A stretch of 64,000 bases of DNA, from positions 13,320,807 through 13,384,806 of the forward strand of contig JACMZG010000008.1 in NCBI GenBank assembly GCA_018340805.1, given 5' to 3'. A program made the position numbers and the translations under genes. Origin of the DNA: Microvelia longipes. Taxonomy: Eukaryota > Arthropoda > Insecta > Hemiptera > Veliidae. Positions 11,046-23,359 of this stretch are shown one piece after another (the stretch's first letter is position 1; the number at the start of each line of letters is the position of its first letter). The notes beneath the pieces were generated by a model. The model did no database searches. It was not told where the DNA came from and was given only the letters and a program-made list of their open reading frames with translations.

Positions 11046-11213
11046 CATCTGTCTTAGGTTCTTTTATTGCTTCATCTGTCTTAGGTTCTTTTATTGCTTC
11101 ATCTGTCTTAGGTTCTTTTATTGCTTCATCTGTCTTAGGTTCTTTTATTGCTTCATCTGGCTTAGGTTCTTTTATTGCTTCATCTGTCTTAGGTTCTTTT
11201 ATTGCTTTATCAT
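11046..11213 (-). repeat. 27-bp minisatellite, open on the minus strand
   Basis: Six nearly identical 27-base units plus a partial one (plus-strand core CATCTGTCTTAGG). One unit differs by a single base. Because 27 is divisible by three, the minus strand reads as repeated TDEAIKEPK inside a 66-codon frame (11041-11241) that begins MIMGFRSW. The repeated peptide is charged and low-complexity. There are no splice signals or neighbours that make it a gene, so I treat it as a minisatellite. Confidence 0.8.
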
Positions 11214-11240
11214 AAGACCAAGACCTGAATCCCATAATCA

Positions 11241-14200
11241 TAATAGTTCTGATGTCTCAGGTTCAAAACAAGCAAGCTATAATTCTAAAGTATTAGTAGC
11301 TATACAATTTTAAGTATTATTAAGATCATGTACTAAAGCAGCTTTCAAATGGGATACTGGAGTTATTGAGACAAAAATATTATTAAAATATACTCTATCC
11401 GTGTAAGTGGAGTTACGAAAGATAGGAGACAATCCTACAAGATTGCCTGTGCCACGCTAGACCAATCCCTGAACTTTACAAACCTCACTAACCACCTGAT
11501 TTGTTTTAAACAAGTTATTTATAGGCAAAAGTATCCAAACCACCTGATTATAAATTAATATATACCAACTTACCCTTAGTAAAACCAGGGAACCCAGCCC
11601 CCTGTTATGTGTTAGAAAACTACTATAACAGTGTTTAGGCTCCATCGGGTCACTCTGCTAGTCTTGCTATCTAGCCCCTAGTGTCACTGTGACGCCTAGT
11701 ACTCCCACCAGTGCTGATAATTTAATTAGCACCCCCCCCCCCACTGAGTAAAGTGGTGGTACCACCTTTTCTAGCTCCTCAAGCTATAAGAGAGACCTCC
11801 TAAGTGATTAAACAACATAGAAGATTCTCTACCTCAAACTATAATTAAAGTTTTTATATCATTTTGATCTCCATTTTTTAAGTATTAACTTACTAATATT
11901 TTACGGCACCTACTACTGTAGGTATGAGGAAAATTATTGAGTTCACTGTTAAAATCTGAATCCGAGGTGTTACCACACTTATCTGTTTGAGGCATTTTCA
12001 TGACGTGCTAAATGGTTTTAATCTTGCTGTCTTTATGAGTGTGTGTCTGTGTCATGCATAACTCCCACTGTGTTTATGTTAGAGAGTTTAAACTTGGGAT
12101 ACAAAATAGAAAATAATCATTGAAGATTATTAATCATCTTGTTGTATCACTTAATATAAAGTGTCAAAAAAATTTTACGGAGGTGAGCTTGCGGTATCCT
12201 CAAATTTATTTTTTCTTTTTATTACATTACATTTTTTTTAGTTCCTTTGTTATTACTCTCGGGGTGCGAATTGCTGAGTTAATTATAGCCCTACTCATTT
12301 TAAATTTTTGCTCAAATATAACTACTTGCTCTTCATTAAACTCGTGAAGGTGTAAGCCAACTAGATTTGTATGTTTTCCATTGATGTAACACTCAAATGA
12401 ACATATCCTAATGTTAAGAATGTTCTTTTCACTGAGAGTTATTATTCGTGCTAATAAAGGTATGTTTCCACAAATAGTACTTTTCTTGGATTCGCCCCTG
12501 GAATACCCATCCCATTGTTAGACTCTTCTTTTTCGAGGAATAATTTCAAATAGATGATTTTCATCGTGGAAATAAAATTATAAGTCTATTTGAAGGTTGT
12601 CATTCTAAAGAATTTCAATAAAGTTTGTCTCACGTAGATTTTTGAAGATATGAAAACTTTCAAAATGCAAAAGCACTATGAATAAATCATTTTTAAAAAC
12701 TTGTTTCCAGTGTCCTAACTAAATTATAGTTTTAAGTGGATTCTTGTTAAAAAAAAGAAATAAATGTTTTATAGGTAGAAGAAAAAAATATTTTAGAGAC
12801 AAGGTGGACTACGTTGTTATTAATGGATAGTGACAAGTGCAGTGGAAGGGTCATTACATTGAAGGGATCTTGACCCTATATTTTGAAAGGTTTAGTGTCT
12901 AAAACTTTTTAGCTTGGCTACTTCATCTCCCGCCAGACTTATCTGTCTTCTATATCTTATAAAAGACTTAAGAAAATAATAATAAAAGAAAGGAAGATTG
13001 TTGCTGTAGAAAATTTTTTGTTGATAATATATTTTCTCCTCTTGATTTTCTTTTACAGGATTATGTCTGTAATGATTTATATCGCCCTAAAACATTATTT
13101 ACTTCATATTTTATTATTAAAGAATGGATGGTGTTAAATAATAATTCTTGGGATTAAATCAGTCTTATTTTCTCTTTTAAACGAAAAGCTCTGAAAATAA
13201 TATTTAACTATTTAAGAAAAATTTGAAGCTTGTATGAAAGAAGGCTTCTGTTTGCCATAGCTTGTGTAGTTTATGTCGGTCAAAGCATTAAGTGGCACTG
13301 CCAGAGCCCTCCTTGCAACCTCAAAGTTCCTTTTACCCGAGGAAAGTAACTCAAACTTCATTGATATATATCTTTCCGTAGGCAGTTAAAGTGAAAAACA
13401 AAAGTCTCCGTGGAAGTGGTTGGCAGAATTTTTGTTTACTTATAGATTATTGTAAAAACTGTATCAATTATCAATATTCCATAGTTTGATTCAAACTGTC
13501 TTGTTCTTCTCCAAAACTATTTGTTTTCCTGATCTTACTTTATCCATTGTAGTTACAGAAATTTAGCCGTAATTACGAAGTTTTATTAGACTTATTCTAT
13601 TTTGGTGTGGTTAAACAATATATAGTAGAGTGTCAATTTATTAATTCATCTTTGATCAACAACTTTTGACAAATGCTTACACCAAGCTATTGCTTTTTAT
13701 TGGTATGACTGCTTATGATGCTGCTGTATTTGAAACTAGGGTAACGGTAGTATGGTAAATGTAGCGTCTTAGTAGTAGTGTTTATTTCATTTTTTTTTAA
13801 TGTATCTTAGGAGAGAAACTTTATTATTATCAATGTTATAGGAAGAGTGTGTAGTTCATGTTATTTATTTTTACCATATTATTATTATTAATCATATAGA
13901 GTAATTTATCTTGCAACTCTGTCATTGCTGGATTAGTAATAGTTATGTTGCGATAACAAAGTATGATAAATTTGGTAGACATACTTAAATATGATGGTAG
14001 AAAGATTAGCATAAAATTATTTTGACGTTAAAGCAGTTTATATTTAGTTATGTTTGACTTCTGAAATCAATGCTCATAAGTAATATATTATATAAATGTA
14101 TAATACTCATGTAGATTCTTAAGAGATATGATAAGGAAATTTGACATTCTTTTTGAAAGAAAAATATCATCTAAATATTCTCCTAGTGTGTCTTATCTGT

Positions 14201-16379
14201 ATTTGCTCAGTCGTAGACATAATCTTTTTAGAATAAGTACATTCCTTTGAAATTAAAATGTTTTACATGCATTAAAATATTTTTGGATTAAGATGTAGAA
14301 TATTATAAGAATAACAAACTTATGTGACATGTCTAGTTGAGAGCTTTCCATTCACTTTAGCTTGTAGTATGAATATCCATCCACGTCCCAATTTACAGAT
14401 GAAAAGTGGGTAAAATATTTGTATGTGTGAGTGCAGGCTGAAAAATAGTGACAGAAGAGTGTTTTTGATAAAGAAGGAGTTTAAATATATTGGATTGTTA
14501 AAACCCTTAAGAGGAACATTGGATTGTTAAAACTAACTAATTAGTTAGTAGCCAGGAGTTAAAATCCTGCCCAAGGTGGTGTCAGTTTAATTTGTTCAGT
14601 GCATATTATGTTGATAATCAACTGTGATGAGGAGTGATTTTTGTGCAAACGAAGTGGACTAATAATTAGGGATGAAACACATTAATATGAGGTCAGAAAT
14701 TTATTTGTCTTTAAGGCTTAGAATAATGCTAGTATAGAAGGACCGTATAGGCATAGGTATAGGGCATAGGACCGTAAACACAATCAATTGTTATCAGTAG
14801 AATTTAAATTCTACTGATAACACGAATGCCAGTTCACTGGTGGCATTAAGTAGGAGTACCTCTCTATCAACTAAACATTATTTTATAAATATGTCAGAAA
14901 TAACCTATAATGAAGAGGGCTTATAAAGTATTTATTAAAATCGGCTATAAGTATTTAATAGATATTAAAAAGGTTAACAGAGTACGAGAATCTACTTTTA
15001 GTCGACAAGAACTACTTATATATATTTTTATTAATAATGTTAAAATACAATTTTAAATGCTTTAAAAATTAAAATATCCATTAGTATTTAATGAATAATT
15101 TTACACTTAGTTAAAATAAAACTTCATAATTCAGCAACCGTAAGTATTGCCAACTTTATAACCACCGGTAACCAATGAACTGGCTTTGCTATTATCAGTT
15201 ATGCTCCTTCTAAGTATAGTATTATTTTAAGGTTTAAGGCATCGATTGGGGACATAAAAGTTGCTTCTGGCTACATGTTTGTCTTATTTAATGTGCTAGC
15301 TCTTTTTACCATCATTCCTCATGACTTGGTTAGCGGTTTTTTTTTATCCTTGTTACGTAAAATACAAATAAAATATGTAAAACTGTAAGGATCTGTCATC
15401 TCCTTGACAAATATTACAGGACACGCCCTGTAAGATTTGTGTCCGTCTGGAGTATTACATTAATGTTTTAGGTTTAGTTTCCATAGCAATTACCTTCTCC
15501 GTGTTCAAGTACTTATTGGTAACTGATCATCATTGTTGGTTTTAATGTTTTCACTTATTTAAGTCGTTTATGTTGCGGCTAAAAAATTAGTTTCCTTCCA
15601 GTAATAATTGATTTGTTAAAAATGTCGCAATTAAGATTTAACTATTTGCCTTTTAATTTATATTTAGGAAAGATTAAAGGGACCAACAGTGTTTAGATCA
15701 AGTTTCCTGCTATGACCAAGTAAAACCTTGATTGTTCTAGATTAAGCTGGAAATAGGAGCTTTTAGGCTAGCTAGGGTTTTGTACCATGCTCTTGGGAAA
15801 TCCAGCAGCGGGCTTTGTGTGGACCCTGAGGGAGTAAGAGGTTCCTATTTCATTTGAATGAGGAATAAGCTTTTTAGGAAAGGATAGGATTATTGTAAGA
15901 AAACTGTATTCGAGCAGCAAGAAGCTTACCCTACAATCCGATCCTTGGGTTTTTCTCCTTATTCTTTTGTATTAAGTAGTAGTAATATAAGGATTGGAAA
16001 AACTGGCCTTTACAATTGAAATTTTCGGAGCAACGTAATTAAAGTATTGATTTCCTTACCTGAATTGTTTTGAAGCAAACTTGGACTTTGAAAAGGTTGG
16101 AACAAACCTGCTTATTTAATGTTATAGAAAAGCTGTACAAAAAACCATACTATTTATCTTACAAATATCGAGTACGGGGCACCTCGGAACTATTCACATA
16201 AGACTCGCTTCACTCATCCTCAGAATATAAAATTCGCCAAATTTATTCTGCAACCTGTCTTTGAATTCGCTTCGCTCGTTCTCAGATAGTAAATGTATTC
16301 GTTTCATTTTCAGCGCTCACTCATACAGCACTGACCACGCTCAATGCTGCTTAAGTTTTATGATGGAACAAAAAGTATG
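11241..16379. other. Intronic sequence, no gene recognised
   Basis: A long AT-rich stretch. Noted inside: a poly-C run near 11730, a region around 12000-12100 weakly resembling the dispersed repeat at 16380-16960, an imperfect inverted repeat at about 15860-15966, GC-richer GAATTCGCTTCGCTCG-type sequence at 16190-16330, and one perfect palindrome (separate entry). No coding exon is supported. Confidence 0.5.
14791..14820. repeat. Perfect 30-bp palindrome
   Basis: Half-site TTATCAGTAGAATTT followed immediately by its exact complement, with no loop. Confidence 0.9.
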
Positions 16380-16960
16380 GATATGCTTGTCATATTGAAA
16401 CGAAACTTTGTTTATTTATTTATTTAGTAATGGCATACATTTGTACTGCATTTCAGATCAGCTGAATCATTTTTTTAAATATACACAAGTCATTTGATAA
16501 ATATTAAACTAATGCTGATAATATCATAAAACTTAGCACATATGTTAGCTTTGTACATGACTACATAGGTGCCAAACTTCAAACAGATAGCATAATTTTT
16601 CCGCGTTTTATGATTTTCCGAAATTTTAGATGAGCCATTATTGCGGGTTAATGACATAATAAAAAAAATATTTTCCGAATAGCACAACTAAAGCAGTATA
16701 CTGATTTTTGTACAAAATTTCAACTCTCTAGCATTAATACACTAGAAGCTACAATGATAACACACACACACACACTCAGGAGACAGACAACTTTGAGAAA
16801 ACCACTCAGGAGGCCTTATAAATACCTGAAATGGATAATTCCGGTTTCATCCCGGTTTCGGATTTTTTTGCACAATTCTTTTTTGATATACCTACGGTAT
16901 AAACGAGAAAAAGTAAGGATAGGTACAATAAATGTTATTCTGCTTATTTATTAGTTTTCA
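16380..16960 (+). repeat. Unclassified dispersed repeat X, copy 1
   Basis: Shares ordered blocks with 28640-29090 (same strand) and 23840-24130 (opposite strand): an AATGCTG-ATAAT block, an AGCACAAC block, a (CA)n/ACAGACAACTTTG block, a GGATAATTC-GGT block and a terminal GATATAAACGAGAAAAAGTA. It shows no coding capacity and no clear terminal repeats. It could be a SINE or MITE derivative or the 3' end of a larger element. Confidence 0.6.
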
Positions 16961-17229
16961 AGTCTGTCTTAGTGCTTTAAAAGAAATCTGTTATGTTAGT
17001 GTAGAATATTATAATAAATAAACTGGGGGGGGGGGGTTCTCAACCTATGGCATTCTTAACCTATGGCCGCTTTGCGGTTTCGTAGTAGTTGTTTCTTATT
17101 ATTATTTTTTGTTACAAAACATTTTGACATTTATTTAATTCTTTCACTTTTTTTTTTGGAGGTCAACTGCAGGGTTAACTTTCACTTTTTTAGCGAATTT
17201 TTATAAAAACAATCGACGATTAAGGAGGG

Positions 17230-17790
17230 CAGGGTGCGATTCTGGGCAACTCATATAGAACACCTGTGTAACAGTACTTCCAAAAAGCTATATCCACTTA
17301 GAATCTTACGTAACTTTATTACGCTAACATTCACTCTAAACTCACTTACTGTATTGAGGTTTGGGGCACCTCAGCACATCTAGGAAAAGTGCTCGTTCTA
17401 CAAAAACGTGCTCTTAGAAATATTACTAAGACACATCCGCTTAAATCATGCAAACCTATTTTTAAAGAATACAAAATCTTAACAGTGGTTGCTCATTTCA
17501 TATTATTTAACATTCTTACTCATCCGAAAAAACTAAAAATTCAGATATACACCATTATGGCACTAGAAATTGTCAAAAAATCGCCATTCCCTTCAGAAGA
17601 TTAGAGAAAACTAAGAAGAATCCTGCTAAACTTGGAATTAAACTCTACAATGCTCTGCCACGACACATGACGTCTCTAGATCACAAGTCCATGAAGTCAG
17701 CACTGTAGGAATTGCTTGTCAACCTTACACCATATACTATCGAGGAATACCTTAATTCATCTCTTCCATAGACATTATTTTTTTTCTGAC
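17230..17790 (+). pseudogene. LINE 3' fragment: C-terminal part of a non-LTR polyprotein
   Basis: The relic encodes the region after the reverse transcriptase that is typical of arthropod non-LTR retrotransposons. Visible blocks are IEVWG, LVLQKRALRNITKTHP, FKEYKILTV, and in another frame NPAKLGIKLYNALPRHM, then an EEYLNSSLP end with a stop near 17770. At least one frameshift (about 17590) and one internal stop (17706-17708) break it. A short tail with repeated GTAA (GAAGTAAGTAAGTA) follows at about 17825. It is 5' truncated, as usual for LINE insertions. The clade (Jockey, CR1 or RTE type) is unresolved. Confidence 0.7.
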
Positions 17791-17839
17791 AAAGTAATAT
17801 GCCATTAGGCATAACTACTGCTCATCGAAGTAAGTAAGT

Positions 17840-18270
17840 ACTATTGCTATTGCCGTATTAAGAACATGTCTGGTACATTAGTACATAAGTTCTTCTAATA
17901 TCGAGACCTATTAAACTAATGATTGTTCAATATTTTTTGAAGTGGGATAGTGAGGATAAAAATATTTTTTATTATCTTGTTATTTGCTCATGATCGGTAT
18001 TTTTAATGGAAAAAGCAATTTTATAAATGCATAGAACGCTTAAGCTATCTGTATTCTAATTGGTCCTTGCTTAACATTCCATTTCTAAGTATTTAATGCA
18101 ATGTTTCCTATAACTGTGTTAGTACTTAGTCTGGGATCAAGTTAGTCAACTAATTACCCAGCCAATTCCATACTCTACAGTGAATCTCCTTTTAATTCTA
18201 TTTAAACCCGTTTACTAAGCTTTCCTAATATACTTAGTGTTCAGGATAATATTTCTAAATATGTATATAC

Positions 18271-18272
<2 letters not shown>
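17840..18272. other. No gene recognised
   Basis: Plain AT-rich intronic sequence between the LINE tail and a microsatellite cluster. Confidence 0.5.
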
Positions 18273-18303
<31 letters not shown>

Positions 18304-18310
18304 CATACAT

Positions 18311-18384
<74 letters not shown>
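18273..18384. repeat. (ACAT)n then (TA)n microsatellite
   Basis: About ten tandem ACAT tetranucleotides pass directly into about 70 bases of TA dinucleotides. The minus-strand frames here (I/Y repeats) are artefacts of it. Confidence 0.95.
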
Positions 18385-18392
<8 letters not shown>

Positions 18393-18489
18393 TCTTGGCC
18401 CATATTTTATGTTATAGATGTCCTGAAGATGAATATTTATTTTTAACCTGACCAAATCCCTGAGTTGAGTAGTTCTTAGGTGTTGTTAG

Positions 18490-18490
<1 letters not shown>

Positions 18491-18558
<68 letters not shown>

Positions 18559-18633
18559 TATATATATGTATGTATATATACATTTTATATATAATTATAT
18601 ATAATTTATATTAAAACCATATAATACTACATA

Positions 18634-18690
<57 letters not shown>

Positions 18691-18727
18691 ATGTATGTAT
18701 GTATGTATATATACATTTATATTAAAA
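18491..18727. repeat. Duplicated (TA)n/(TATG)n block
   Basis: Two adjacent copies of the same arrangement: a TA tract, TATGTATG repeats, TATATACATTT, then ATATTAAAACC. The copies cover about 18491-18620 and 18631-18727, so the unit including its unique tail was duplicated in tandem. Confidence 0.8.
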
Positions 18728-18729
18728 CC

Positions 18730-19475
18730 TTTTTTTTGTGATGTGAAACCTCTGATAAAGCCGGCTGATCAAGGGAAACCCTTAAATAATATTAAACCTT
18801 ATTAGCACCATTTCCCAATAAAAATGCGTTTAAATTGTTGTAAATCTATAGAATTGTTTTAATATTAGTAACGTCTTTGCCAATTGTTTAAATTCTATAT
18901 TTTTATAAAGTTTAACACTTTAAAATTTTACATAAATTGATCATCAGCTAAACAAAGTACATCAGTAAAATTATTTATTATATTGTTTCTAATTTATAAA
19001 AATCGAAAAAAAGTGTTTTAAAGTGCCCCTAGTTTTTGATACTTGATTGTCATTTAACTTGGCAATAAGTAAATTATATACAAGTATCAATAAGTACTTG
19101 ACAACTTAGTTAATGATAAATGAGTTGTCTAAATCTGTTCAATTACAAACCCAGGGGGGAAACGAGATAATTCTCTGTGTTTACTTTTGTCATTGTTATA
19201 TCTCGTTTAATTGGGAGTATACTATAAATAATCTGAATCAGTCTTGTATTTTGCCTGTCTTAGTAATTGAAACTTTCCATTTGTTTTCAAAGGAGATCAT
19301 TTGATACATTAAGTTTTCATTAATTAAGTTTTAGTTGAAAATGAATATGTTTTCATACATATTTCAATCTAACTAGCGCACATAGATCTTAAAATAAGTT
19401 TTTAATAAATTTGGCTGTATTTTTACTTTTCTTTGCTTTGTATTGTTGGCTTATTGAAAAAGTATTGTGTTTACT
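18730..19475. other. No gene recognised
   Basis: AT-rich sequence. The 63-codon frame at 19113-19304 has no recognisable domain. Confidence 0.5.
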
Positions 19476-19797
19476 CCATAGAGATATTATTACTAGGTGG
19501 GCCCTATAGGTTAAATTTTCAAAAAAAGTAACCTGACCACCTTCGCTTATAAATATAATGAAATAATCAGTAGAAAATTACATTAACTTATATAGTAAAA
19601 CGTTAAAAACACAAATCAAAACACAAACCATGTGCGGAAAACCGAAATAAATTTATTAATTATAACCTTAACTCACTCTTACAGGAGGTTTCAATGAGGT
19701 TTCACAGAGCCCCTGAGAGCCCTAAAAAGATGTTTAGGGCTTTACTTCTCAATGTATTTAGATAGGCTATGCCCCCCTCTAGTATATATCTCTATGG
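19476..19797. mobile_element. MITE-like element, copy 2
   Basis: Terminal inverted repeats CCATAGAGATATTATTACTAG and CTAGTATATATCTCTATGG define the ends. TTTAC-type sequence flanks both sides (TTTACT and TTTACC), a possible short target duplication. It shares its interior with 3357-3842 but lacks about 160 bases near the left end. Non-autonomous. Confidence 0.65.
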
Positions 19798-19979
19798 TTT
19801 ACCCAAAAAATCAGAAGCAGGAATTTCGTCATAACTATCAGTGTTAGGCTTCTTTATGATGTTTTAAGTGATTTTCATCATGCTGTCTGTCTTATACCGT
19901 ATTCTATGTGAATTTTTATTTTCACTAACTATATAAATCACTAGTAGTCTTTGTCGATAGCTATTGTAGTCATTGTTTA

Positions 19980-20100
19980 TCATAGAGATATATTACTAGA
20001 GGGGTCATACCCTATCAACAAACCTTAAGAGCCTTATTAATGTTTTTAGAGCTTTCAGAATCTATGTGTAACCTCATTATAGCCTACTCCAAAGGTACCG
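19980..20100. mobile_element. MITE-like element, partial copy 3
   Basis: Begins CATAGAGATATATTACTAGAGGGGTC, which matches one terminal inverted repeat of the two longer copies, then continues with the ACCTCATT and GAGC segments before decaying. The other terminus is missing. Confidence 0.5.
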
Positions 20101-20289
20101 TTAATATTTTTACTGACATTTTATAATGTTCATTTGATTGTAATATTAATTAATGGTGGTTAGATAACATTTTAAATATTCAACCAATATTAATGAGTAT
20201 GTTGTAATAATATACCTCTGCTCAAAAATATGTGATAAAGTTTGTTTACATCTGTCAAGAAGTTTTACAGCGTAAATTCTAATTAACAA

Positions 20290-20996
20290 CAATTCTGGCG
20301 CGGTGGTCCGCATGTCGGGCGAATTTCCTTTGGATGCGTGTTTCCGTGCTTTTTACATTATATAAGTTTACAACTACTAAATGATTCCGGCGCGGTGGTC
20401 CGCTGTCGGGCGAATTTCATTTAGAATGCGTGTTTCCGTGCTAAACAACCCATTTCTTGCTTATGCAAGAACCATGCCCATTGCGTGGTTCCGGTTCATG
20501 CTTTAGAACCTAAGCAGTTACTCAATTGTCAAGCACTGCTCGTAACTCATTTTGTCTGTATTTTCCAAAGGAAATGCGCATAATCATCCAGTTGTTGTAC
20601 AAAACTATGCCTCTAAAATTAGAAGTACGCACTATTATTTGCACTAGTTTAAAGATTAGTTACTTATCTTTAAGCTTAGTCAGTTATCTTTAAAGGTTTT
20701 AGCGCATTTTCTTTGGAAAATACAGACAAAATGAGTTACGAGCAGTGCTTGACAATTGAGTAACTGCTTAGGTTCTAAAGCATGAACCGGAACCACGCAA
20801 TGGGCATGGTTCTTGCATAAGCAAGAAATGGGTTGTTTAGCACGGAAACACGCATTCTAAATGAAATTCGCCCGACAGCGGACCACCGCGCCGGAATTAT
20901 TTATTTACTAGTTGTAAACTTATATAATGTAAAAGCACGGAAACACGCATCCAAAGGAAATTCGCCCGACATGCGGACCACCGCGCCAGAATTATT
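20290..20996. repeat. 707-bp foldback palindrome with SINE-like ends
   Basis: Left arm 20290-20582 and right arm 20699-20996 are inverted copies. Both run from GGCGCGGTGGTCCGC through two such GC-rich modules, then ACGCAATGGGC, TGACAATTGAGTAACTGC and a TTTCCAAAGGAAATGCGC block. The spacer 20583-20698 recurs at 23360-23462. Related single arms lie at 23360-23745, 26800-26945 and 32880-32990. Apparent frames on both strands here (for example 20897-21310) are repeat by-products. Confidence 0.8.
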
Positions 20997-21024
20997 TTTA
21001 GTTGTAAACTTATATTAGGTAAAA

Positions 21025-21135
21025 AACGATAAAAAATTATTGTCCCTACTAGGATTTGAACCCAGGTACTCTGGGTTTGAGAGCTCGCATCCAAAGGAAA
21101 TTCGCCCGACATGCGGACCACCGCGCCAGAATTAT
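21025..21135 (-). mobile_element. tRNA-like SINE family B copy
   Basis: On the minus strand it reads a box A (TGGCGCGGTGG), the spacer CGGGCGAATTTCCTTTGG, then a box B (GGGTTCAAATCCTAGTAGGG) and a TTTTTATCG-type T-rich tail. This order and spacing fit a tRNA-derived SINE head. A near-identical copy lies at 22450-22562. Confidence 0.6.
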
Positions 21136-21183
21136 TTTCTAGTTGTAAACTTATATTTAGGAAAAAAAAAACGATAAAAATTA

Positions 21184-21275
21184 CGACCTTCCAGGATGTG
21201 AACCCAGGTACCCTGAGTTTGAGTGGTCGTATTGACTCCGGACCACTGCCATTCAACTCAGAGGCCCAAAAACAT
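21184..21275 (-). mobile_element. Related tRNA-like SINE head, variant
   Basis: Minus strand: GAATGGCAGTGGTCCGG (box A-like), then ACTCAGGGTACCTGGGTTCACATCC (box B-like, positions about 21193-21217). It differs from the neighbouring family B head in the 5' part but has the same box B block and the same TTTTTATCG tail. A copy of it is at 22612-22700. Confidence 0.5.
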
Positions 21276-21383
21276 TGAAAACGACCCCCTACTCGAAAAT
21301 TAATTTTCAACGACCGTAATTTTGGTTTTCTATAATTTTTGTGGTTTTTTCGACTTTTGGTAACTTAAAGTGTCGGGTGGTAT

Positions 21384-21389
21384 TATATA

Positions 21390-21453
<64 letters not shown>

Positions 21454-21471
21454 TATATTATATATATATAT

Positions 21472-21511
<40 letters not shown>

Positions 21512-21512
21512 A
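21384..21512. repeat. (TA)n microsatellite
   Basis: About 130 bases of TA with scattered phase breaks. It immediately precedes the left arm of the palindrome at 21513-22256. Confidence 0.95.
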
Positions 21513-22256
21513 AGTCTCGTGAAAATTTTTTTTTCGTCATTAGGGACCTCTGAAACGGATTTGTGTCGTGGTCCGAGGTTCGAATTCCGCCATGACGCCT
21601 ATCCCATTAGCGAATTTTTTCCCAAAGGAAATTCGCTAAAACAAGTAGTATGATAATTAATTTGTTCAGGCGCGGAGTTTGGCAGGTGCTTCAACCCCGT
21701 GTTCAACCCCAACTGTTCACACCATATCTTTTAACCTACTGTGTAGACTTTACTCGACATTTGGCGGGGGGGGGGTTGAACTTCTTTGGGATATGAACAC
21801 AGGGTCGAACCCCCTGAAAGTCTTTCAAGACTTTCGTCAACATAGAAACATAGGTATATTATTTATTGAAAGGCATTCTAATGAAATACTTTTTGAAGCT
21901 TTCATTGACCTTCAATTACAAAATCCAAGAAATCTGGTTACTTAATAATTCTGAAGTCGAGCCTAGCGAGACCGAAGTAATACTATCCTAGACTTTAAAT
22001 TATTTTTGTATTCTGAGGACGGGCGAAGCGACTCCGATGTTTTTAGGATAAATACCAAGGTACCCCGTGCCCGTTTTGTCAACTTATTCGTTACGTTCTA
22101 CGCGTTTTTACAATAAGTCAGCAAATTTGTTTTAGCGAATTTCCTTTGGGAAAAAATTCGCTAATGGGATAGGCGTCATGGCGGAATTCGAACCTCGAAC
22201 CACGACACAATCCGTTTCAGAGGTCCCTAATGACGAAAAAAAAATTTCGCGGACTT
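21513..22256. repeat. Inverted repeat enclosing a GC-rich module
   Basis: Left arm (about 21513-21645) and right arm (about 22130-22256) are inverted copies. Both carry GAGGTTCGAATTCCGCCATG (box-B-like), the TGACGCCTATCCCATTAGCG block and a CCAAAGGAAATTCGCT end, and both abut a (TA)n tract on the outside. The ~480-bp interior has AACCCC/GGTTGAAC motifs as at 1446-1660 and GCGAGACCGAAG-type sequence near 21965. It appears to be an element pair or foldback structure with an insertion. Confidence 0.65.
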
Positions 22257-22286
22257 ATATATATATATTATATATATATATATATA
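22257..22286. repeat. (TA)n microsatellite
   Basis: Short TA tract at the outer border of the right palindrome arm, mirroring the longer tract on the other side. Confidence 0.9.
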
Positions 22287-22364
22287 AACTCAGGGTACCT
22301 GGGTTCACATCCTGGAAGGGTCGATAGTTTTTTATCGTTTTTTTACTAATATAAGTTTAAAAGC

Positions 22365-22700
22365 ACGGAAACGCATCCAAAGGAAATTCGCCCGACATGC
22401 GGACCACCACGCCAGAATTATTTTTAGCTGTAAACTTATATTAGGTAAAAAAAACGATAAAAAATTATTGTCCCTACTAGGTTTTGAACCCAGGTACTCT
22501 GGGTTTGAGAGCTCGCATCCAAAGGAAATTCGCCCGACATGCGGACCACCGCGCCAGAATTATTTTCTAGTTGTAAACTTATATTTAGTAAAAAAAAACG
22601 ATAAAAAACTATCGACCCTTCCAGGATGTGAACCCAGGTACCCTGAGTTTGAGTGGTCGTATTGACTCCGGACCACTGCATTCAACTCAGAGGCCCAAAA
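22365..22700 (-). mobile_element. Tandem SINE family B copies
   Basis: Two consecutive minus-strand modules repeat the order seen at 20930-21275: box A GGCGCGGTGGTCCGC, CGAATTTCC, box B and T-rich tail, then the variant head with GGGTTCACATCC. The near identity to 20930-21275 indicates a local duplication of the whole cluster. Confidence 0.55.
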
Positions 22701-23010
22701 AACATTGAAACGACACCCTACTTGAAATTAAATTTTCAACGACCGTAATGTTGGTTTTCTATTTTTTTGTGGTTTTTTCGACTTTTTGGTAACTTAAAGT
22801 GGTCGTATCGTCTTCGGACCGGTTTCATTCGATTCAGCGCCCAAAATTACATAGAAAACGACACCCTACTCGAAATTTATTTTTTTATCGACCTAAATTT
22901 TGGTTTTTGGTGATTTACAATGGTTTTTTCGATTTTTAGGTCACTTAGAGTGGTCGTATCGACTTCGGACCGGTTTCATTCGATTCAGCGTCTCAAAAAA
23001 CATAAATATT
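22651..23010. repeat. ~150-bp tandem repeat (GTGGTCGTATCG)
   Basis: The phrase GTGGTCGTAT recurs at about 22651, 22799 and 22951, each followed by CTTCGGACCGGTTTCATTCG or a variant, then CGACACCCTACTCGAAAT and GGTTTTTTCGA. The period is 148-152 bases. A single diverged copy lies at 21221-21380. Confidence 0.7.
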
Positions 23011-23218
23011 GACCTTTTTCGCGGCAAAAAATATTAACCCTGAATTTTGCTGATTTTTTGAAAATTTCGCTGACTCAGCAAACCGGGTTAATGACGTCAC
23101 AAAAACCTGGTTTTCAATAGGATTTGTGTCCTCCTTGAAGGTTGATTTTTTGTACCAAGTTTGGTTAAAAAATATTAATCCGTTCGAAAGATAGAGTGTT
23201 TACAAGAAAGTCTAGAAA

Positions 23219-23352
<134 letters not shown>

Positions 23353-23359
23353 CTGACTA

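Noticed and set aside
20897..21310. 137-codon minus-strand frame, the longest outside the gypsy relic
   Set aside because: It is made of repeated SINE-like modules (the same peptide block LENNSGAVVRMSGEFPLDAS occurs in other copies at 22436-22681), so openness follows from the repeat sequence.
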